64,000 nucleotides of DNA from Limiplasma sp034927815 (GTDB lineage: Bacteria > Bacillota > Clostridia > Christensenellales > Aristaeellaceae): assembly GCA_034927815.1 (NCBI GenBank), contig JAYFPK010000015.1:124001-188000 (forward strand), given 5' to 3'. Shown piece by piece: positions 7,779-16,430 of the stretch. Below the pieces are notes generated by a model. The model was not told the origin of the DNA, searched no databases, and was given only the letters and a program-made list of their open reading frames with translations. The position numbers were made by a program, and so were the translations under genes. Within the stretch, counting starts at the first letter, position 1; each line of letters opens with the position of its first letter.

Positions 7779-8930
7779 TCACTCCCGCAGCGCATCCACC
7801 GGGGCCATTCCCGAAGCCCGGGAAGCGGGGACAACACCAAAGAACAAGCCCACCGCCACCGCCGCCAGCACCACCACGCCAACGTCCTTTCCCTGGACCG
7901 CAGCCTGGAGCCCGATGGCGTTCCCGGCGATCTGCACCAGCCCAAGGCCCACCAAAATGCCCAGCACGCCGCCCACCACCGCATACAGCAGCGCCTCTAG
8001 CAAAAACAGCCGCCGGATCTGCCCCGAGGTGGCCCCCAGGGACTTCATGATGCCGATTTCCCTCCGCCTTTCCCGCACGGAAACCAGGAGGATGTTCATC
8101 ACCCCGATGCCGCCCACCAAAATGCACACCACGGCCACCCATTTCAAAACGCCGATAAAGATATCCATCACGCCGTTGGCCGCCTCGATCTGAACCTGCA
8201 TGGTGATGGCCTGGACCTCCTTGCCCTCCTTGCGCTGCATGGCGTCCACCGCCATGGCCGCCACGGCCTGGGGCATGGCGCCCGGGGGCACGCTCACCGT
8301 GAGCTCATGGACGGTGGAACCCATCCACTCGCAAAAGACCGCGATGGGCATAAAAACCGCCCGGGCGGGGTCCACCTGGGAAAGCTCGTTGCTCTGCCGC
8401 AGGACCCCTGCGGCCACAAACAGCGCCCCGCCAATGGAAAGCTTCGCCTTGGACAGGTCGGAGGGGGCGTACAGCCCCAACTCCCGGGCCAGGGCTTCCC
8501 CCAGGAGCACGCTTCGGCTGCCCCCCTTCCATTCCAGGGGCCACAGCGCCCGGCCCGCCACCACCCGGCTGTCCATCAGCTCCAGGTACTCCTTAGTACA
8601 GCCCACCAAAACCCCGGAGGCTTCCTGGCCCTCATAGTGAAACACCAAAGGATAATAGACCTGCTCCGTCACCGTGGTGCCCAGGGCCTGGGAGAGCATT
8701 TCCGCGTCCCCGTGGGAGAGGGGCCTGTCCCCCTGGGCGGTGAGCCATACCTTGTCGATCCCCAGGCGCATCATTTCGCTTTGCACCTGGACTTTCCCAG
8801 CGTCCCCCAAGGTCAAAACGGCCAAAATGGCGCCGATGCCAATCGCCATCCCCAGAACTGTGAGGAGCGAACGCATCGGCGTGGTCAGTACATTCAAAAA
8901 GCTCAGCTTCCACAAATCGTACCGTTTCAT
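7779..8930 (-). CDS. MacB/FtsX-type ABC transporter permease without its own ATPase domain
   Basis: 383-residue permease. Seen: a first membrane helix at about 22-42 (LLTVLGMAIGIGAILAVLTLG), a large extracytoplasmic MacB-PCD-type domain (about 45-255), then a C-terminal FtsX domain with three helices beginning VCILVGGIGVMNILLVSV and containing RRREIGIMKSLGAT. There is no nucleotide-binding domain. The ATG at 8930 is preferred over the GTG one codon earlier: AAGGAGA is seven bases upstream and the stop of the adaptor gene overlaps it (TGATG). Known relatives work with a MacA-like adaptor and a separate ATPase to export peptides, antibiotics or lipids. Here the adaptor is adjacent but no ATPase is. 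Confidence 0.85.
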   Translation of the reverse strand: MKRYDLWKLSFLNVLTTPMRSLLTVLGMAIGIGAILAVLTLGDAGKVQVQSEMMRLGIDKVWLTAQGDRPLSHGDAEMLSQALGTTVTEQVYYPLVFHYEGQEASGVLVGCTKEYLELMDSRVVAGRALWPLEWKGGSRSVLLGEALARELGLYAPSDLSKAKLSIGGALFVAAGVLRQSNELSQVDPARAVFMPIAVFCEWMGSTVHELTVSVPPGAMPQAVAAMAVDAMQRKEGKEVQAITMQVQIEAANGVMDIFIGVLKWVAVVCILVGGIGVMNILLVSVRERRREIGIMKSLGATSGQIRRLFLLEALLYAVVGGVLGILVGLGLVQIAGNAIGLQAAVQGKDVGVVVLAAVAVGLFFGVVPASRASGMAPVDALRE

Positions 8931-9928
8931 CACTTGCTCTCCTTCACCTGGCTGCCGGCGCGCAGGTCCGCTTCATCCGGCAGCAGCACCACCCTTTCCC
9001 CCAGCAGCTCCTGGGGCACCTGTACAAAATCGGCGTCCCGCTGCTTGGGGTCCACCTTCACGGGGGTCACCCGCCCGTCCCGGATCACCCAGAGGAAATT
9101 GCTGGCGGAAACGGCGGCGATGGGCGCCAGGGCCACGTCCGGCTGCACCTGGGAAAGCAGCTCCAAGGCCACGGTGCTGCCCACCCGCTCCTTAAGCCAC
9201 TCCCGGCCCTCGTCCACCCAAAAGCGGAGGGTCTGCATGTACAGCCCCGTGGCCGTGTCCAGGGCCGGGGCGTCAAAACTGGAAAGGGTCACCACGGCCC
9301 GCTGCTCCCCCTGGGCATAGACCACCGCCCGCATGCCCACCTGAAGGGCCATGCTTTCCTGTGCCCTTTGCCGGGCCGAGAGCTCCAGCTGGCTTCCCCG
9401 CACGCTGAGCATGGGCGACAAGGCGGGCGCATAGTCCCCGGCTCCCACATACACCTGGCCCACCACTCCGTCCGCGGAGGCCCGCAGGGTCTTGGCCTCG
9501 ATGGCCAGGGTGATTTCCCGCATCTGGGCTTGCAAAGAAAGCTGGTTCTGGAGCCACACCGCCTTCATGGCCTCCCCCGCCAGCTGCACGCTCTCCAGGG
9601 CCTGGTTTTGCCCATAAACGGCCTGCTCAAGCCCGGACAGGGCTTGCTCCTCCCAGGCGGTGTCCAGCCTGAGCAGCACATCCCCCTTGCGCACGGCCTG
9701 CCCCTGGCGGACGTTCACCTGGGCCACCTGGCCCGCCAAAGGCGCTACGCAGACCTGTTCGTCGCCGTAGCCCACCCGTCCCTCCAGGGACTGGGCGATC
9801 ACCAGATTCCCCCGCTCAACCACCGCCGTGCTGACGGGAATCTTCGGGGTGACGGGCAGCACAAACATCACCACCACCGTGCAGAGGGTCACCGCGATCA
9901 TGCCGAAGGAGGCCTTGGTTTTTGGCAT
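8930..9928 (-). CDS. HlyD/MacA-like efflux adaptor (membrane fusion protein)
   Basis: 332-residue adaptor. Seen: an N-terminal signal anchor (about 8-28, IAVTLCTVVVMFVLPV), a first half-lipoyl/barrel-sandwich segment (VCVAPLAGQVAQVNVRQGQAVRKGDVLLRLD), a short alpha-hairpin with Gln-rich helices (about 85-150), the second half-lipoyl segment (ADGVVGQVYVGAGDY), and a beta-barrel C-terminal half. The start at 9928 has AAGGAG six bases upstream. Stop and start overlap with the permease gene, so the two are made together. Adaptors of this type also occur in monoderm bacteria, where they modulate FtsX-type exporters. The ATPase of the system is missing locally. Confidence 0.83.
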   Translation of the reverse strand: MPKTKASFGMIAVTLCTVVVMFVLPVTPKIPVSTAVVERGNLVIAQSLEGRVGYGDEQVCVAPLAGQVAQVNVRQGQAVRKGDVLLRLDTAWEEQALSGLEQAVYGQNQALESVQLAGEAMKAVWLQNQLSLQAQMREITLAIEAKTLRASADGVVGQVYVGAGDYAPALSPMLSVRGSQLELSARQRAQESMALQVGMRAVVYAQGEQRAVVTLSSFDAPALDTATGLYMQTLRFWVDEGREWLKERVGSTVALELLSQVQPDVALAPIAAVSASNFLWVIRDGRVTPVKVDPKQRDADFVQVPQELLGERVVLLPDEADLRAGSQVKESK

Positions 9929-10084
9929 GCAAATCTCCTTTCCAGGGCTATGGAAGCTGCCCAAAGGGGAGCAAAAAGCGCGTCGCGTCCTCGCCGCTTC
10001 TCCCGGTATCGTTATTTTGTCTGCTCCGGCGCTTGATACACATGCCAACTATTTGTAGCGAAGGAACCATCTTGCTATGGAACG

Positions 10085-10116
10085 AAAAAGCCCGCGGCTT
10101 GCGTGAAAGCCGCGGG
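10085..10116 (-). terminator. Rho-independent terminator
   Basis: Perfect 10-bp stem CCCGCGGCTT (10091-10100)/AAGCCGCGGG (10107-10116) with a 6-base loop, followed on the minus strand by CTTTTT. It lies 40 bases past the stop of the coiled-coil gene and ends the coaD operon. Confidence 0.9.
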
Positions 10117-10155
10117 GCGCTCCCCTTGGGGGATTGGTTCGGGCCAGCTTACGGC

Positions 10156-10782
10156 CTATCTGGAGGCGATGCTCTGGCCGATCTGCTGGCGGGTCATGCG
10201 GATGTCCGTCAGCTTTTCGCTGATGGAGCGGTCCAGCTGCGCCAGAACCTCGTCGATATGCTGGTACACGTCGTGGTAGAGCTTTTCAATCTCCGCCTGG
10301 GTATCCTGGCGGATCTCCTCCGCCTCCATCTGGGCCCGGGCCATAACCTCCTGCTCGCTGACCAGCTGCTGGGCGTGAAGCTCCGCGTCCTTGACCATTT
10401 TGGTGGCCTGCTCCTTGGCTTCCGCCATCATGCCCCGGGCCTGCTCCTGGCTTTTGCTCAGGAGCTCCTGGGCCTTCTGGTTCGCGTTTTGGATGGTGCT
10501 CTGGGCCTGATTGTTGGCCTCCGTCACCACATGGTTGGCCCGCATGTTGGCGTCCGCCTTGGTCTGCTCCGCAATCTCCCTGGCCTCTGAAATAATGCTG
10601 GCCTGGTTTTGGATGATCCCCTCGGCGGCGGTGATATCCGCGGGCATATCCGCCACAATCTCCCGCACGAGCTGTCTGCACTGGTCCCTGTCCACCATGC
10701 ACAGGTTGCTCAAAGGCACCTTCTTTCCCATGGACAGGATGCTGTCCAGCTCGTCCAGCAAGGTATACGTGCGTTGCTGCAT
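10156..10782 (-). CDS. Coiled-coil protein beside coaD (ATP synthase subunit/DivIVA-like)
   Basis: 208-residue, highly charged, Gln/Ala-rich protein predicted to be almost entirely coiled coil from about residue 45 to 190 (repeated AEEIRQDTQAEIEKL-type heptads), with a short ordered N-terminus (RTYTLLDELDSILSMGKKVPLSNLCMVD). No membrane segment or catalytic motif is seen. Proteins of this kind are common directly after coaD in Clostridia and are usually named V-type ATPase subunit H-like or DivIVA-like, but their role is unknown; the resemblance may reflect coiled-coil composition only. The start at 10782 has GGAGG eight bases upstream. It is the last gene of its operon, ended by a strong terminator. 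Confidence 0.75.
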   Translation of the reverse strand: MQQRTYTLLDELDSILSMGKKVPLSNLCMVDRDQCRQLVREIVADMPADITAAEGIIQNQASIISEAREIAEQTKADANMRANHVVTEANNQAQSTIQNANQKAQELLSKSQEQARGMMAEAKEQATKMVKDAELHAQQLVSEQEVMARAQMEAEEIRQDTQAEIEKLYHDVYQHIDEVLAQLDRSISEKLTDIRMTRQQIGQSIASR

Positions 10783-10812
10783 TGCCGTTTCCTCCTTCAA
10801 TCTGACCAAAAG

Positions 10813-11304
10813 TTACCGGGCGCGCCCCAGGGCCGTAGAAACGTCCTCCAAAATAGAGGCAGGCACAAAGGAGGAAATTTCCCCTCCAAATCCGCCTATT
10901 TCCCGGACCACGCTGGAGCTGATATACGCGTATTGCGGGGAAGTCATCATAAACAGGGTCTCAATCTCCGGTGAAATCTGATGGTTGACCTGGGCCATCA
11001 AAAACTCGCTTTCAAAATCCGTCACGGCCCGCAGGCCCCGGATCACGATGCCCGCGCCCGCCTTCTTCATGTAGTCCACCAGCAACCCCTCAAAGGAATC
11101 GATCTCCACCTTGGGCAGGTGGCGGCAGGCCTTTTCCAGCAGCCGCACCCGCTCCTGGACGGAAAAAAAGCCCCGCTTGGACGGGTTGTTCAGCACCGCC
11201 ACAATCACCCGGGGAAATACCTTCGCGGCCCTTTCAATCAGGTCCAGGTGGCCGCTGGTGACAGGGTCAAAGCTCCCCGGATACACGCACACGCCTTCCC
11301 GCAC
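10813..11304 (-). CDS. coaD: Phosphopantetheine adenylyltransferase
   Basis: 163-residue enzyme that adenylylates 4'-phosphopantetheine, the penultimate step of coenzyme A synthesis. Seen: the nucleotidyltransferase motif in YPGSFDPVTSGHLDLIERA (T/HxGH), RGLRAVTDFESEF for substrate binding, and the C-terminal ISSSVVREI motif. Length is typical (about 160). The start is a GTG only two bases after the rsmD stop, so coupling is likely. The rsmD-coaD order is the usual Firmicute arrangement. Confidence 0.97.
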   Translation of the reverse strand: MREGVCVYPGSFDPVTSGHLDLIERAAKVFPRVIVAVLNNPSKRGFFSVQERVRLLEKACRHLPKVEIDSFEGLLVDYMKKAGAGIVIRGLRAVTDFESEFLMAQVNHQISPEIETLFMMTSPQYAYISSSVVREIGGFGGEISSFVPASILEDVSTALGRAR

Positions 11305-11306
11305 GC

Positions 11307-11879
11307 TTATTCCCCCTTTCCGTCCTGGTGGGACTGTCCATAGGTAAAAAATGAAATCTCCGTATCCCCGTAGCCCCGGGTGCTGCCCCAGGAAAAGGCG
11401 GAACCCAACGCGGGCCTCGCCCCCCGCCGGTGCTCCACCGCCAGCAGCGCTTCCTCTTGCAAAAGCCCCGCTTCCGCCAGGGCCCCGCAGACCCCTTCCG
11501 GGTTCATGGCATAGGGCGGATCCAAAAACACCAGGTCAAAGGCAAGGCCTCTGCCCCGCAGCTTTTGCACCCCTTGCCGCCAATCGCAGGCCAGGACCTC
11601 CATGCGGTCCCCAAAGCCTAGTTTGGCAATATTTCGCTGAATGCATACCACCGCGTCCTGGGCGTGATCCACGGCCACGGCCCGGCCGGCTCCCCGGCTG
11701 ACAGCCTCCAGGGCCAAGCCCCCGCTTCCCGCGAAAAGGTCCAGCACCACAGCCCCGGGCACGTCCCCTTGCAAAATGTTGAAAAGCGACTCCCGCACCC
11801 TGTCCTGGGTGGGCCGGGTATCCCTTCCCTTGGGGGCGAAAATCTGGCTGCCCTTGGCGCTGCCGGAAATGATGCGCAT
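11307..11879 (-). CDS. rsmD: 16S rRNA (guanine(966)-N(2))-methyltransferase
   Basis: 190-residue SAM-dependent methyltransferase for m2G966 of 16S rRNA. Seen: RIISGSAKGSQI at the N-terminus, DTRPTQDRVRESLFNIL, SAM motif I VLDLFAGSGGLALEAVSRGA, and catalytic motif IV as DLVFLDPPY. The ATG at 11879 has GGGAGG five bases upstream. It follows the unknown membrane protein by 10 bases and precedes coaD by 2. Confidence 0.95.
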   Translation of the reverse strand: MRIISGSAKGSQIFAPKGRDTRPTQDRVRESLFNILQGDVPGAVVLDLFAGSGGLALEAVSRGAGRAVAVDHAQDAVVCIQRNIAKLGFGDRMEVLACDWRQGVQKLRGRGLAFDLVFLDPPYAMNPEGVCGALAEAGLLQEEALLAVEHRRGARPALGSAFSWGSTRGYGDTEISFFTYGQSHQDGKGE

Positions 11880-11889
11880 GCGGGCCTCC

Positions 11890-12699
11890 CTAAATCAGCC
11901 GCTCGGGAGAATCGCTCCGGGCGCGGCGCTTGCGGTCCTTGCGCTCTTTGCGCTTCTTCTTCTCGTCCCCGATGGCAATGCCGGTGTTGATGCGGATCCG
12001 GGCGGCCAGGCCCTTTTGGTACCCCAGGCCGAAGCCCAGGGGAGGGATGCACACCAGCAGCGGGCTCAGCCTCTCCACCCACAGCAGCGCCTTGTCCCCC
12101 AGCAAAATCGCCACGTTCACAAAGGGCATCACCATGGCCCGGACCACGATGCGCAATACGTCCACCGCACTCATGCCCTGACCGGCGGCATAGTACCCCA
12201 GGGCGTTGCCAAACTCGCTTTGCCGGGTAAACTCCCGAATCCAGCCCGGCAGCACGCCCAGGGTGTGCAAAACCGGCTGGGCCAAAAAGGCAAACACCAG
12301 CGCCACCAGCAGGTAGGGAAGGACGCCCAGCAGCGCCGCGAAATATCCCTTGCCCGGATGATAGCAGCGGTCCCGGTCCGACGGGGGAACCTCCTTGCCC
12401 TCCTGCTGGCGGACGTACATGATCTCCGCGAAGGCGGCGCCCTGCTGCCCGGCGGTGAGGCCCTGGCTATACAGGATTCCGAAAGCGGCGGCCACCAGCA
12501 TCCCGCAAAACAGCACCCGGAAAAAAAGGCTGTCAAAGCTCAGCAGCGTGCCCAGCAGCAGAAACAGCGCCACCACCATCAACTGGCTGGCCATGACCTT
12601 TCCGCCCAGCTTCCAGGTGTCCTTGCCATGCCAGGACCCTATGAGAATCGGCTTTTTGACCTCCTGTACCGGAGGTTTCTGTCCCGTGGAACGCTGCAT
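11890..12699 (-). CDS. Multispanning membrane protein of unknown function
   Basis: 269-residue protein not assigned to a family. Seen: a soluble Pro/Lys-rich N-terminus (about 35 aa), a pair of helices (MVVALFLLLGTLLSF and FCGMLVAAAFGILY), a soluble loop with RDRCYHPGKGY, further helices (LLGVLPYLLVALVFAFLA; IVVRAMVMPFVNVAILLG; SPLLVCIPPLGFGLGY), and a strongly basic cytoplasmic tail (KKKRKERKDRKRRARS). The start at 12699 has GGAAGG five bases upstream and follows a consensus promoter. First gene of the rsmD-coaD operon, so a housekeeping link is possible but unproven. The basic tail could bind nucleic acid or phospholipid (inference). Confidence 0.7.
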   Translation of the reverse strand: MQRSTGQKPPVQEVKKPILIGSWHGKDTWKLGGKVMASQLMVVALFLLLGTLLSFDSLFFRVLFCGMLVAAAFGILYSQGLTAGQQGAAFAEIMYVRQQEGKEVPPSDRDRCYHPGKGYFAALLGVLPYLLVALVFAFLAQPVLHTLGVLPGWIREFTRQSEFGNALGYYAAGQGMSAVDVLRIVVRAMVMPFVNVAILLGDKALLWVERLSPLLVCIPPLGFGLGYQKGLAARIRINTGIAIGDEKKKRKERKDRKRRARSDSPERLI

Positions 12700-12738
12700 G
12701 AAGGCCTTCCTTTCCGTCCCCCGAGGGGGTACTTCCAA

Positions 12739-12767
12739 ATTGTACCAAAAAACCGCAGGTACTGCAA
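12739..12767 (-). promoter_or_regulatory. Promoter of the membrane protein-rsmD-coaD operon
   Basis: Minus strand: TTGCAG (12767-12762), 17-base spacer, TACAAT (12744-12739), about 40 bases before the start codon. Confidence 0.7.
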
Positions 12768-12810
12768 TGCCCCCAAGCCACCCCAGGGGAGCCCGGTTCA
12801 AAGGGCTTGC

Positions 12811-13926
12811 TCATCCGCCGGTAAACTCCCTGGATACCCGGGGGGTGATGGCCAGCAGCACCTCGTAGGAGATGGTGCCCGCCCAGGCGGCCAGTTCCCC
12901 GGCGTCAATTTCCTCTTCCCCTTGCCGGCCCAGCAGCACCACCGGGTCCCCCGCCTGTACGCCCTCGATCCCGGTGACGTCGATCATGGTCTGGTCCATG
13001 CAGACCCGGCCTACCACCGGGGCCCGCCGCCCGCGTACCAGCATCCGGGCCCGGTTGCTGGCGGCCCGGTGGTATCCGTCCCCGTAGCCCACCGCCACGG
13101 TGGCGATGCGCATGACCTTTTGGGCGGTGAAGGTGCACCCGTAGCTGATGGTGGAGCCCGGCTGAACCTCCTTCACATGAACCACTTCGCTTTCCCAGCG
13201 CAAGGCGTGGCGAAAGGGCAGCTCCGTCTTGACCGGGGGATATCCGTACAGGGCGATCCCCTCCCGCACCATGCCAAAGCAGGCCTGGGGGGCCAAAAGG
13301 CTCATGGCGCTGTTAGCGGCGTGGGCCAGAAGGCCCGGGTCAAAGCAGCTCTTCATCTCCAAAAACCGCTCCAGCTGGGCTTTGGAAAACGCGTTCATGC
13401 CCCCTTCCCCGGAGGGGTTGTCCGCGTCGGCGAAATGGGTATAGATGCCCGTGGCCTTGACATGGGGGCAGCGCCCCAACGCCTCCTGGAGCGCCTTGGC
13501 CTCCCGGAGGGTCTGCAAGCCGATCCGGCCCATGCCCGTATCCAGCTTGATATGGACCTGGGCCGTCCTGCCCATGGCCCTGGCGGTTTCCTCCAGGCGC
13601 AGCACCGTATGGGGGTCAAAGACGGTTTGGATCAGCCCGTGCTCCAGGGCGGCTTCCATGGCCCGCTCCATGGCCGCTCCCATCACCAAAACCGGGACCG
13701 TAACGCCGGCTTCCCGGAGCCGGATGCCTTCCTCCACCAGCGCCACGGCAAAAAAAGCCGCTCCTTCCGCCAGAACGGCCTTTGCCACCTCCACGAGCCC
13801 ATGCCCATAGGCGTCCGCTTTGATCACAGCGGCGACCCCCACCCCTTTGGGGACCGCGTCCGCTAAAATCCGATAGTTGTTCCGAATGGCTCCCAGGTCC
13901 ACGATGGTTCGGTTTTGCCGCAGCAT
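12811..13926 (-). CDS. alr: Alanine racemase
   Basis: 371-residue PLP enzyme making D-alanine for peptidoglycan. Seen: the Schiff-base lysine K36 in AAVIKADAYGHG, the phosphate-binding VSLLAP region, and the second-half catalytic tyrosine in TISYGCTFTA followed by VAVGYGDGYHR. Length is typical. The start at 13926 follows GGAAAGG; an extra ten residues upstream in frame (from 13956) lack a ribosome site. It is 58 bases downstream of the double-ACT gene and may be transcribed with it. The next gene downstream has its own promoter. Confidence 0.96.
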   Translation of the reverse strand: MLRQNRTIVDLGAIRNNYRILADAVPKGVGVAAVIKADAYGHGLVEVAKAVLAEGAAFFAVALVEEGIRLREAGVTVPVLVMGAAMERAMEAALEHGLIQTVFDPHTVLRLEETARAMGRTAQVHIKLDTGMGRIGLQTLREAKALQEALGRCPHVKATGIYTHFADADNPSGEGGMNAFSKAQLERFLEMKSCFDPGLLAHAANSAMSLLAPQACFGMVREGIALYGYPPVKTELPFRHALRWESEVVHVKEVQPGSTISYGCTFTAQKVMRIATVAVGYGDGYHRAASNRARMLVRGRRAPVVGRVCMDQTMIDVTGIEGVQAGDPVVLLGRQGEEEIDAGELAAWAGTISYEVLLAITPRVSREFTGG

Positions 13927-13984
13927 GAGCACAGACCTTTCCTTATTCCATGGCATGGACAGGGCCGCTTTCCGCCCCGGCCCC

Positions 13985-14416
13985 TTACAGGCCGCGCACT
14001 TCCTCCTGGGAAAGCAGCTTGACCCCCGCCTCCATGAGAATCCTTTCGGCTTCGGGCAGCCGGTCCACCCGGAAGATGATCAGCGCGTGGCCCCCGGCGT
14101 TGCGCACAAAGCTGTACAGGTACTCCACCACGATCTGGTTCTCCGCCAGCAGGGCCAGCACCGAGGCCAGCCCGCCGGGCTTGTCGGGCACGGACACCGC
14201 CAGCACATCGGTGAGCTTCACCGTGTACCCATTGTCGGAGAGGAGCTTCACGGCCTTTTCATAGTCCGCCACAATGCCCCGCAGGATGCCAAAGTGGGTG
14301 GTATCCGCCACGGACAGGGATACCAGGTCGATGTTGTGATCCCCCAGCAATTTGGTAAAGTGGGCCAGCTTGCCGGGCGTATTCTCAATGAAAACGGAAA
14401 TCTGTTTCACGTACAT
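13985..14416 (-). CDS. Tandem ACT-domain protein
   Basis: 143-residue protein made of two ACT domains (about 1-68 and 70-140): VKQISVFIENTPGKLAHFTKLLGDHNIDL and LAVSVPDKPGGLASVLALLAENQI carry the ligand-loop glycines. ACT pairs bind amino acids. In Clostridia this gene often follows phenylacetate-CoA ligase genes, suggesting that it senses an aromatic amino acid and modulates that pathway (inference). The start at 14416 is set by GGAGG eight bases upstream; an earlier GTG in frame overlaps the ribosome site itself. A perfect TATAAT lies upstream (14457-14452, minus strand) with no clear -35, so it may also be transcribed separately from paaK. Confidence 0.88.
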   Translation of the reverse strand: MYVKQISVFIENTPGKLAHFTKLLGDHNIDLVSLSVADTTHFGILRGIVADYEKAVKLLSDNGYTVKLTDVLAVSVPDKPGGLASVLALLAENQIVVEYLYSFVRNAGGHALIIFRVDRLPEAERILMEAGVKLLSQEEVRGL

Positions 14417-14496
14417 CTTCGGCACCTCCGTTTGATTTCATTCTATGTTCCATTATATCACGGCTTTGGCATTTCCAGCCATGGGATTTGCCCGCG

Positions 14497-15807
14497 TCAA
14501 AATTTCCTGCGGTCCTCCACCCGCTTGGCCTTGCCTTCGCTGCGGGGCAAGGTGCCGGGCTGGCAGAGCTTCACCTGGGCGCTGATTAAGGCATGGCTGG
14601 CCAGGGAGTTGATGATGCGCCGCTCCAGGGCCTCGATGTCCTTGATGGTGTCGCTCATCATCGAGGGGGACAGCTCCACCTCCACCAAAATGGTATCCAG
14701 CGTTCCCGCCCGGTCCACCACGATGCGGTAATGGGGCTCGATGCCCTCCACCTGGAGCAGCGCGTGCTCGATCTGGGAGGGGAACACGTTCACCCCGCGG
14801 ATGATGAGCATATCGTCGGTGCGGCCCATGACCCGGCCCATGCGCACATGGGTGCGCCCGCAGCCGCAGGGCTCGTCCGTCAGAATGCACAAATCGTGGG
14901 TGCGGTAGCGGAGCAAGGGCATGCCGTGCTTGGTCAGCGTGGTGAAGGTCAAATCCCCCTGCTGTCCGTAGGGCAGGCTCTCCCCGTTTTCTCCGATCAC
15001 CTCCGGCAGGAAATGATCCTCCCAGATGTGCATGCCGCTCTTGCACAGGCACTCCATGGACACGCCCGGGCCCATGACCTCGCTGAGGCCGTACACGTTC
15101 AGCGCGTCAATGCCCAGCTTTTCCTCAATGCGCTCGCGCATGGTCTCGGTCCAGGGCTCCGCGCCGAAGATGCCGCTGCGCAGCTTGATCCTGTCCAGGG
15201 TAATCCCCGCCTGCTCCAGGGCCTCCGCCAGGTTCAGGGCATAGGAGGGCGTACAGCACAGGGCCGTGGAGCCAAAGTCCTCCATGAGCATCAGCTGCCG
15301 TGCGGTGTTGCCGCCGCTCATGGGAATGACCGAGGCCCCCACCCGCTCCGCGCCGTAGTGGGCCCCCAGGCCCCCGGTGAACAGGCCGTAGCCATAGGCC
15401 ACCTGGACCACGTCCTCCTTGGCGACCCCGGCGCAGTACATGGCCCGGGCCATCAGCTCGGCCCAGCGGTCAATGTCCCCGCTGGTGTAGCCCGCCACGC
15501 TGGGCTTGCCGGTGGTGCCGCTGCTGGCATGAATGCGGATGATCTCGCTTTGGGGCACGGCGAACAGGCCGAAGGGATAGTTGTCCCGCAGGTCCTGCTT
15601 TTCCGTGAAGGGCAGCTTTTCAATGTCCTCCACCCCCCGGATGTCCATGGGGGTAATTCCCAGCTGCTGCATCTTGTGGCGGTAGAAGGGGACGTTTTCA
15701 TACACCCGGCGCACCACGTCCCGCAGGCGCTCGTCCTGGAGGCTGCGCAGCTGCTCCCTGGGCATGGTTTCCATGGTGGGGTTCCAAATGATATGCTGAC
15801 GGTCCAT
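14497..15807 (-). CDS. paaK: Phenylacetate-CoA ligase (copy 1)
   Basis: 436-residue AMP-forming acyl-CoA ligase of the PaaK family. Seen: the P-loop-like IHASSGTTGKPSVAGYT, the adenylate motif region YGLSEVMGPGVSMEC, the Cys-rich segment (CGCGRTH), RGVNVFPSQIEHALL, and the C-terminal lysine region RSEGKAKRVEDRR. The enzyme interconverts an aryl acetate and its CoA ester. Beside iorAB it probably handles phenyl-, hydroxyphenyl- or indole-acetyl-CoA, in the energy-saving direction if coupled to fermentation (inference). It follows iorB by 23 bases, with GGGAGAG upstream. A diverged second copy starts the operon. Confidence 0.93.
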   Translation of the reverse strand: MDRQHIIWNPTMETMPREQLRSLQDERLRDVVRRVYENVPFYRHKMQQLGITPMDIRGVEDIEKLPFTEKQDLRDNYPFGLFAVPQSEIIRIHASSGTTGKPSVAGYTSGDIDRWAELMARAMYCAGVAKEDVVQVAYGYGLFTGGLGAHYGAERVGASVIPMSGGNTARQLMLMEDFGSTALCCTPSYALNLAEALEQAGITLDRIKLRSGIFGAEPWTETMRERIEEKLGIDALNVYGLSEVMGPGVSMECLCKSGMHIWEDHFLPEVIGENGESLPYGQQGDLTFTTLTKHGMPLLRYRTHDLCILTDEPCGCGRTHVRMGRVMGRTDDMLIIRGVNVFPSQIEHALLQVEGIEPHYRIVVDRAGTLDTILVEVELSPSMMSDTIKDIEALERRIINSLASHALISAQVKLCQPGTLPRSEGKAKRVEDRRKF

Positions 15808-15830
15808 AACGGTCTCTCCCCTATTTCTAG

Positions 15831-16430
15831 TCATTGCTGAACAGCCCCGCCGCCTTGGGCCTGGGCAGCCCCCTTGGCAAAGGCGGCGATGTTCACCGGC
15901 AAGGTGGCCCTGGGCACGCTGACGGCGATGGCCTGCTTCCACGCCTCCTGGGAGAAGGGCAAAAAGCGGCTGAGCATCCCCAGCAGCACCAGGTTCACGG
16001 CCTTCTGGTTCCCGGCCTCCAAGGCCAGGGCCAAGGCGTCCACCTGCTCCACCCTATGGCCCGAAAGGCGGTCCAGGGGATCGGCGGGATATTCCGCGGC
16101 CCCGGAGATGACGGGCATGGGCAAAATCCGCTGGGTGCTGGTGACGGCGATTCCCCCGGGCTTCAGGTAGGCGGCGGCCCGGGCCGCCTCCAGGGCCTCA
16201 AAGCTCACCAGGAAGTCCGCCTGCCCCATGGACACCAGCGGCGCGTGAATCTCCTCCCCCACCCGCACATGGGTGATGACGCTGCCGCCCCGCTGGCTCA
16301 TGCCGTGGACCTCGCTGACCTTCACCTGGCAGCCCTGGGACATGGCCAGCCGCCCCAGTATCTTGCTGGCCAGCAGCGTGCCCTGGCCGCCTACGCCCAC
16401 GATGACCAAATCAAACTTCGGCTTGCTCAT
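15831..16430 (-). CDS. iorB: Indolepyruvate:ferredoxin oxidoreductase, beta subunit
   Basis: 199-residue gamma-type domain of 2-oxoacid:ferredoxin oxidoreductases. Seen: FDLVIVGVGGQGTLLASKILG (cofactor-binding glycine loop), SEVHGMSQRGGSVITHVRVG (family signature), and a C-terminal helical bundle. With IorA it oxidatively decarboxylates aryl pyruvates (indolepyruvate, phenylpyruvate) to aryl-acetyl-CoA, reducing ferredoxin. The ATG overlaps the iorA stop (ATGA), the standard arrangement, and length is typical. Confidence 0.95.
   Translation of the reverse strand: MSKPKFDLVIVGVGGQGTLLASKILGRLAMSQGCQVKVSEVHGMSQRGGSVITHVRVGEEIHAPLVSMGQADFLVSFEALEAARAAAYLKPGGIAVTSTQRILPMPVISGAAEYPADPLDRLSGHRVEQVDALALALEAGNQKAVNLVLLGMLSRFLPFSQEAWKQAIAVSVPRATLPVNIAAFAKGAAQAQGGGAVQQ

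Noticed and set aside
10156..10782. Coiled-coil gene as a true V-type ATPase subunit
   Set aside because: No other ATPase subunits nearby; similarity is likely to be heptad composition only.
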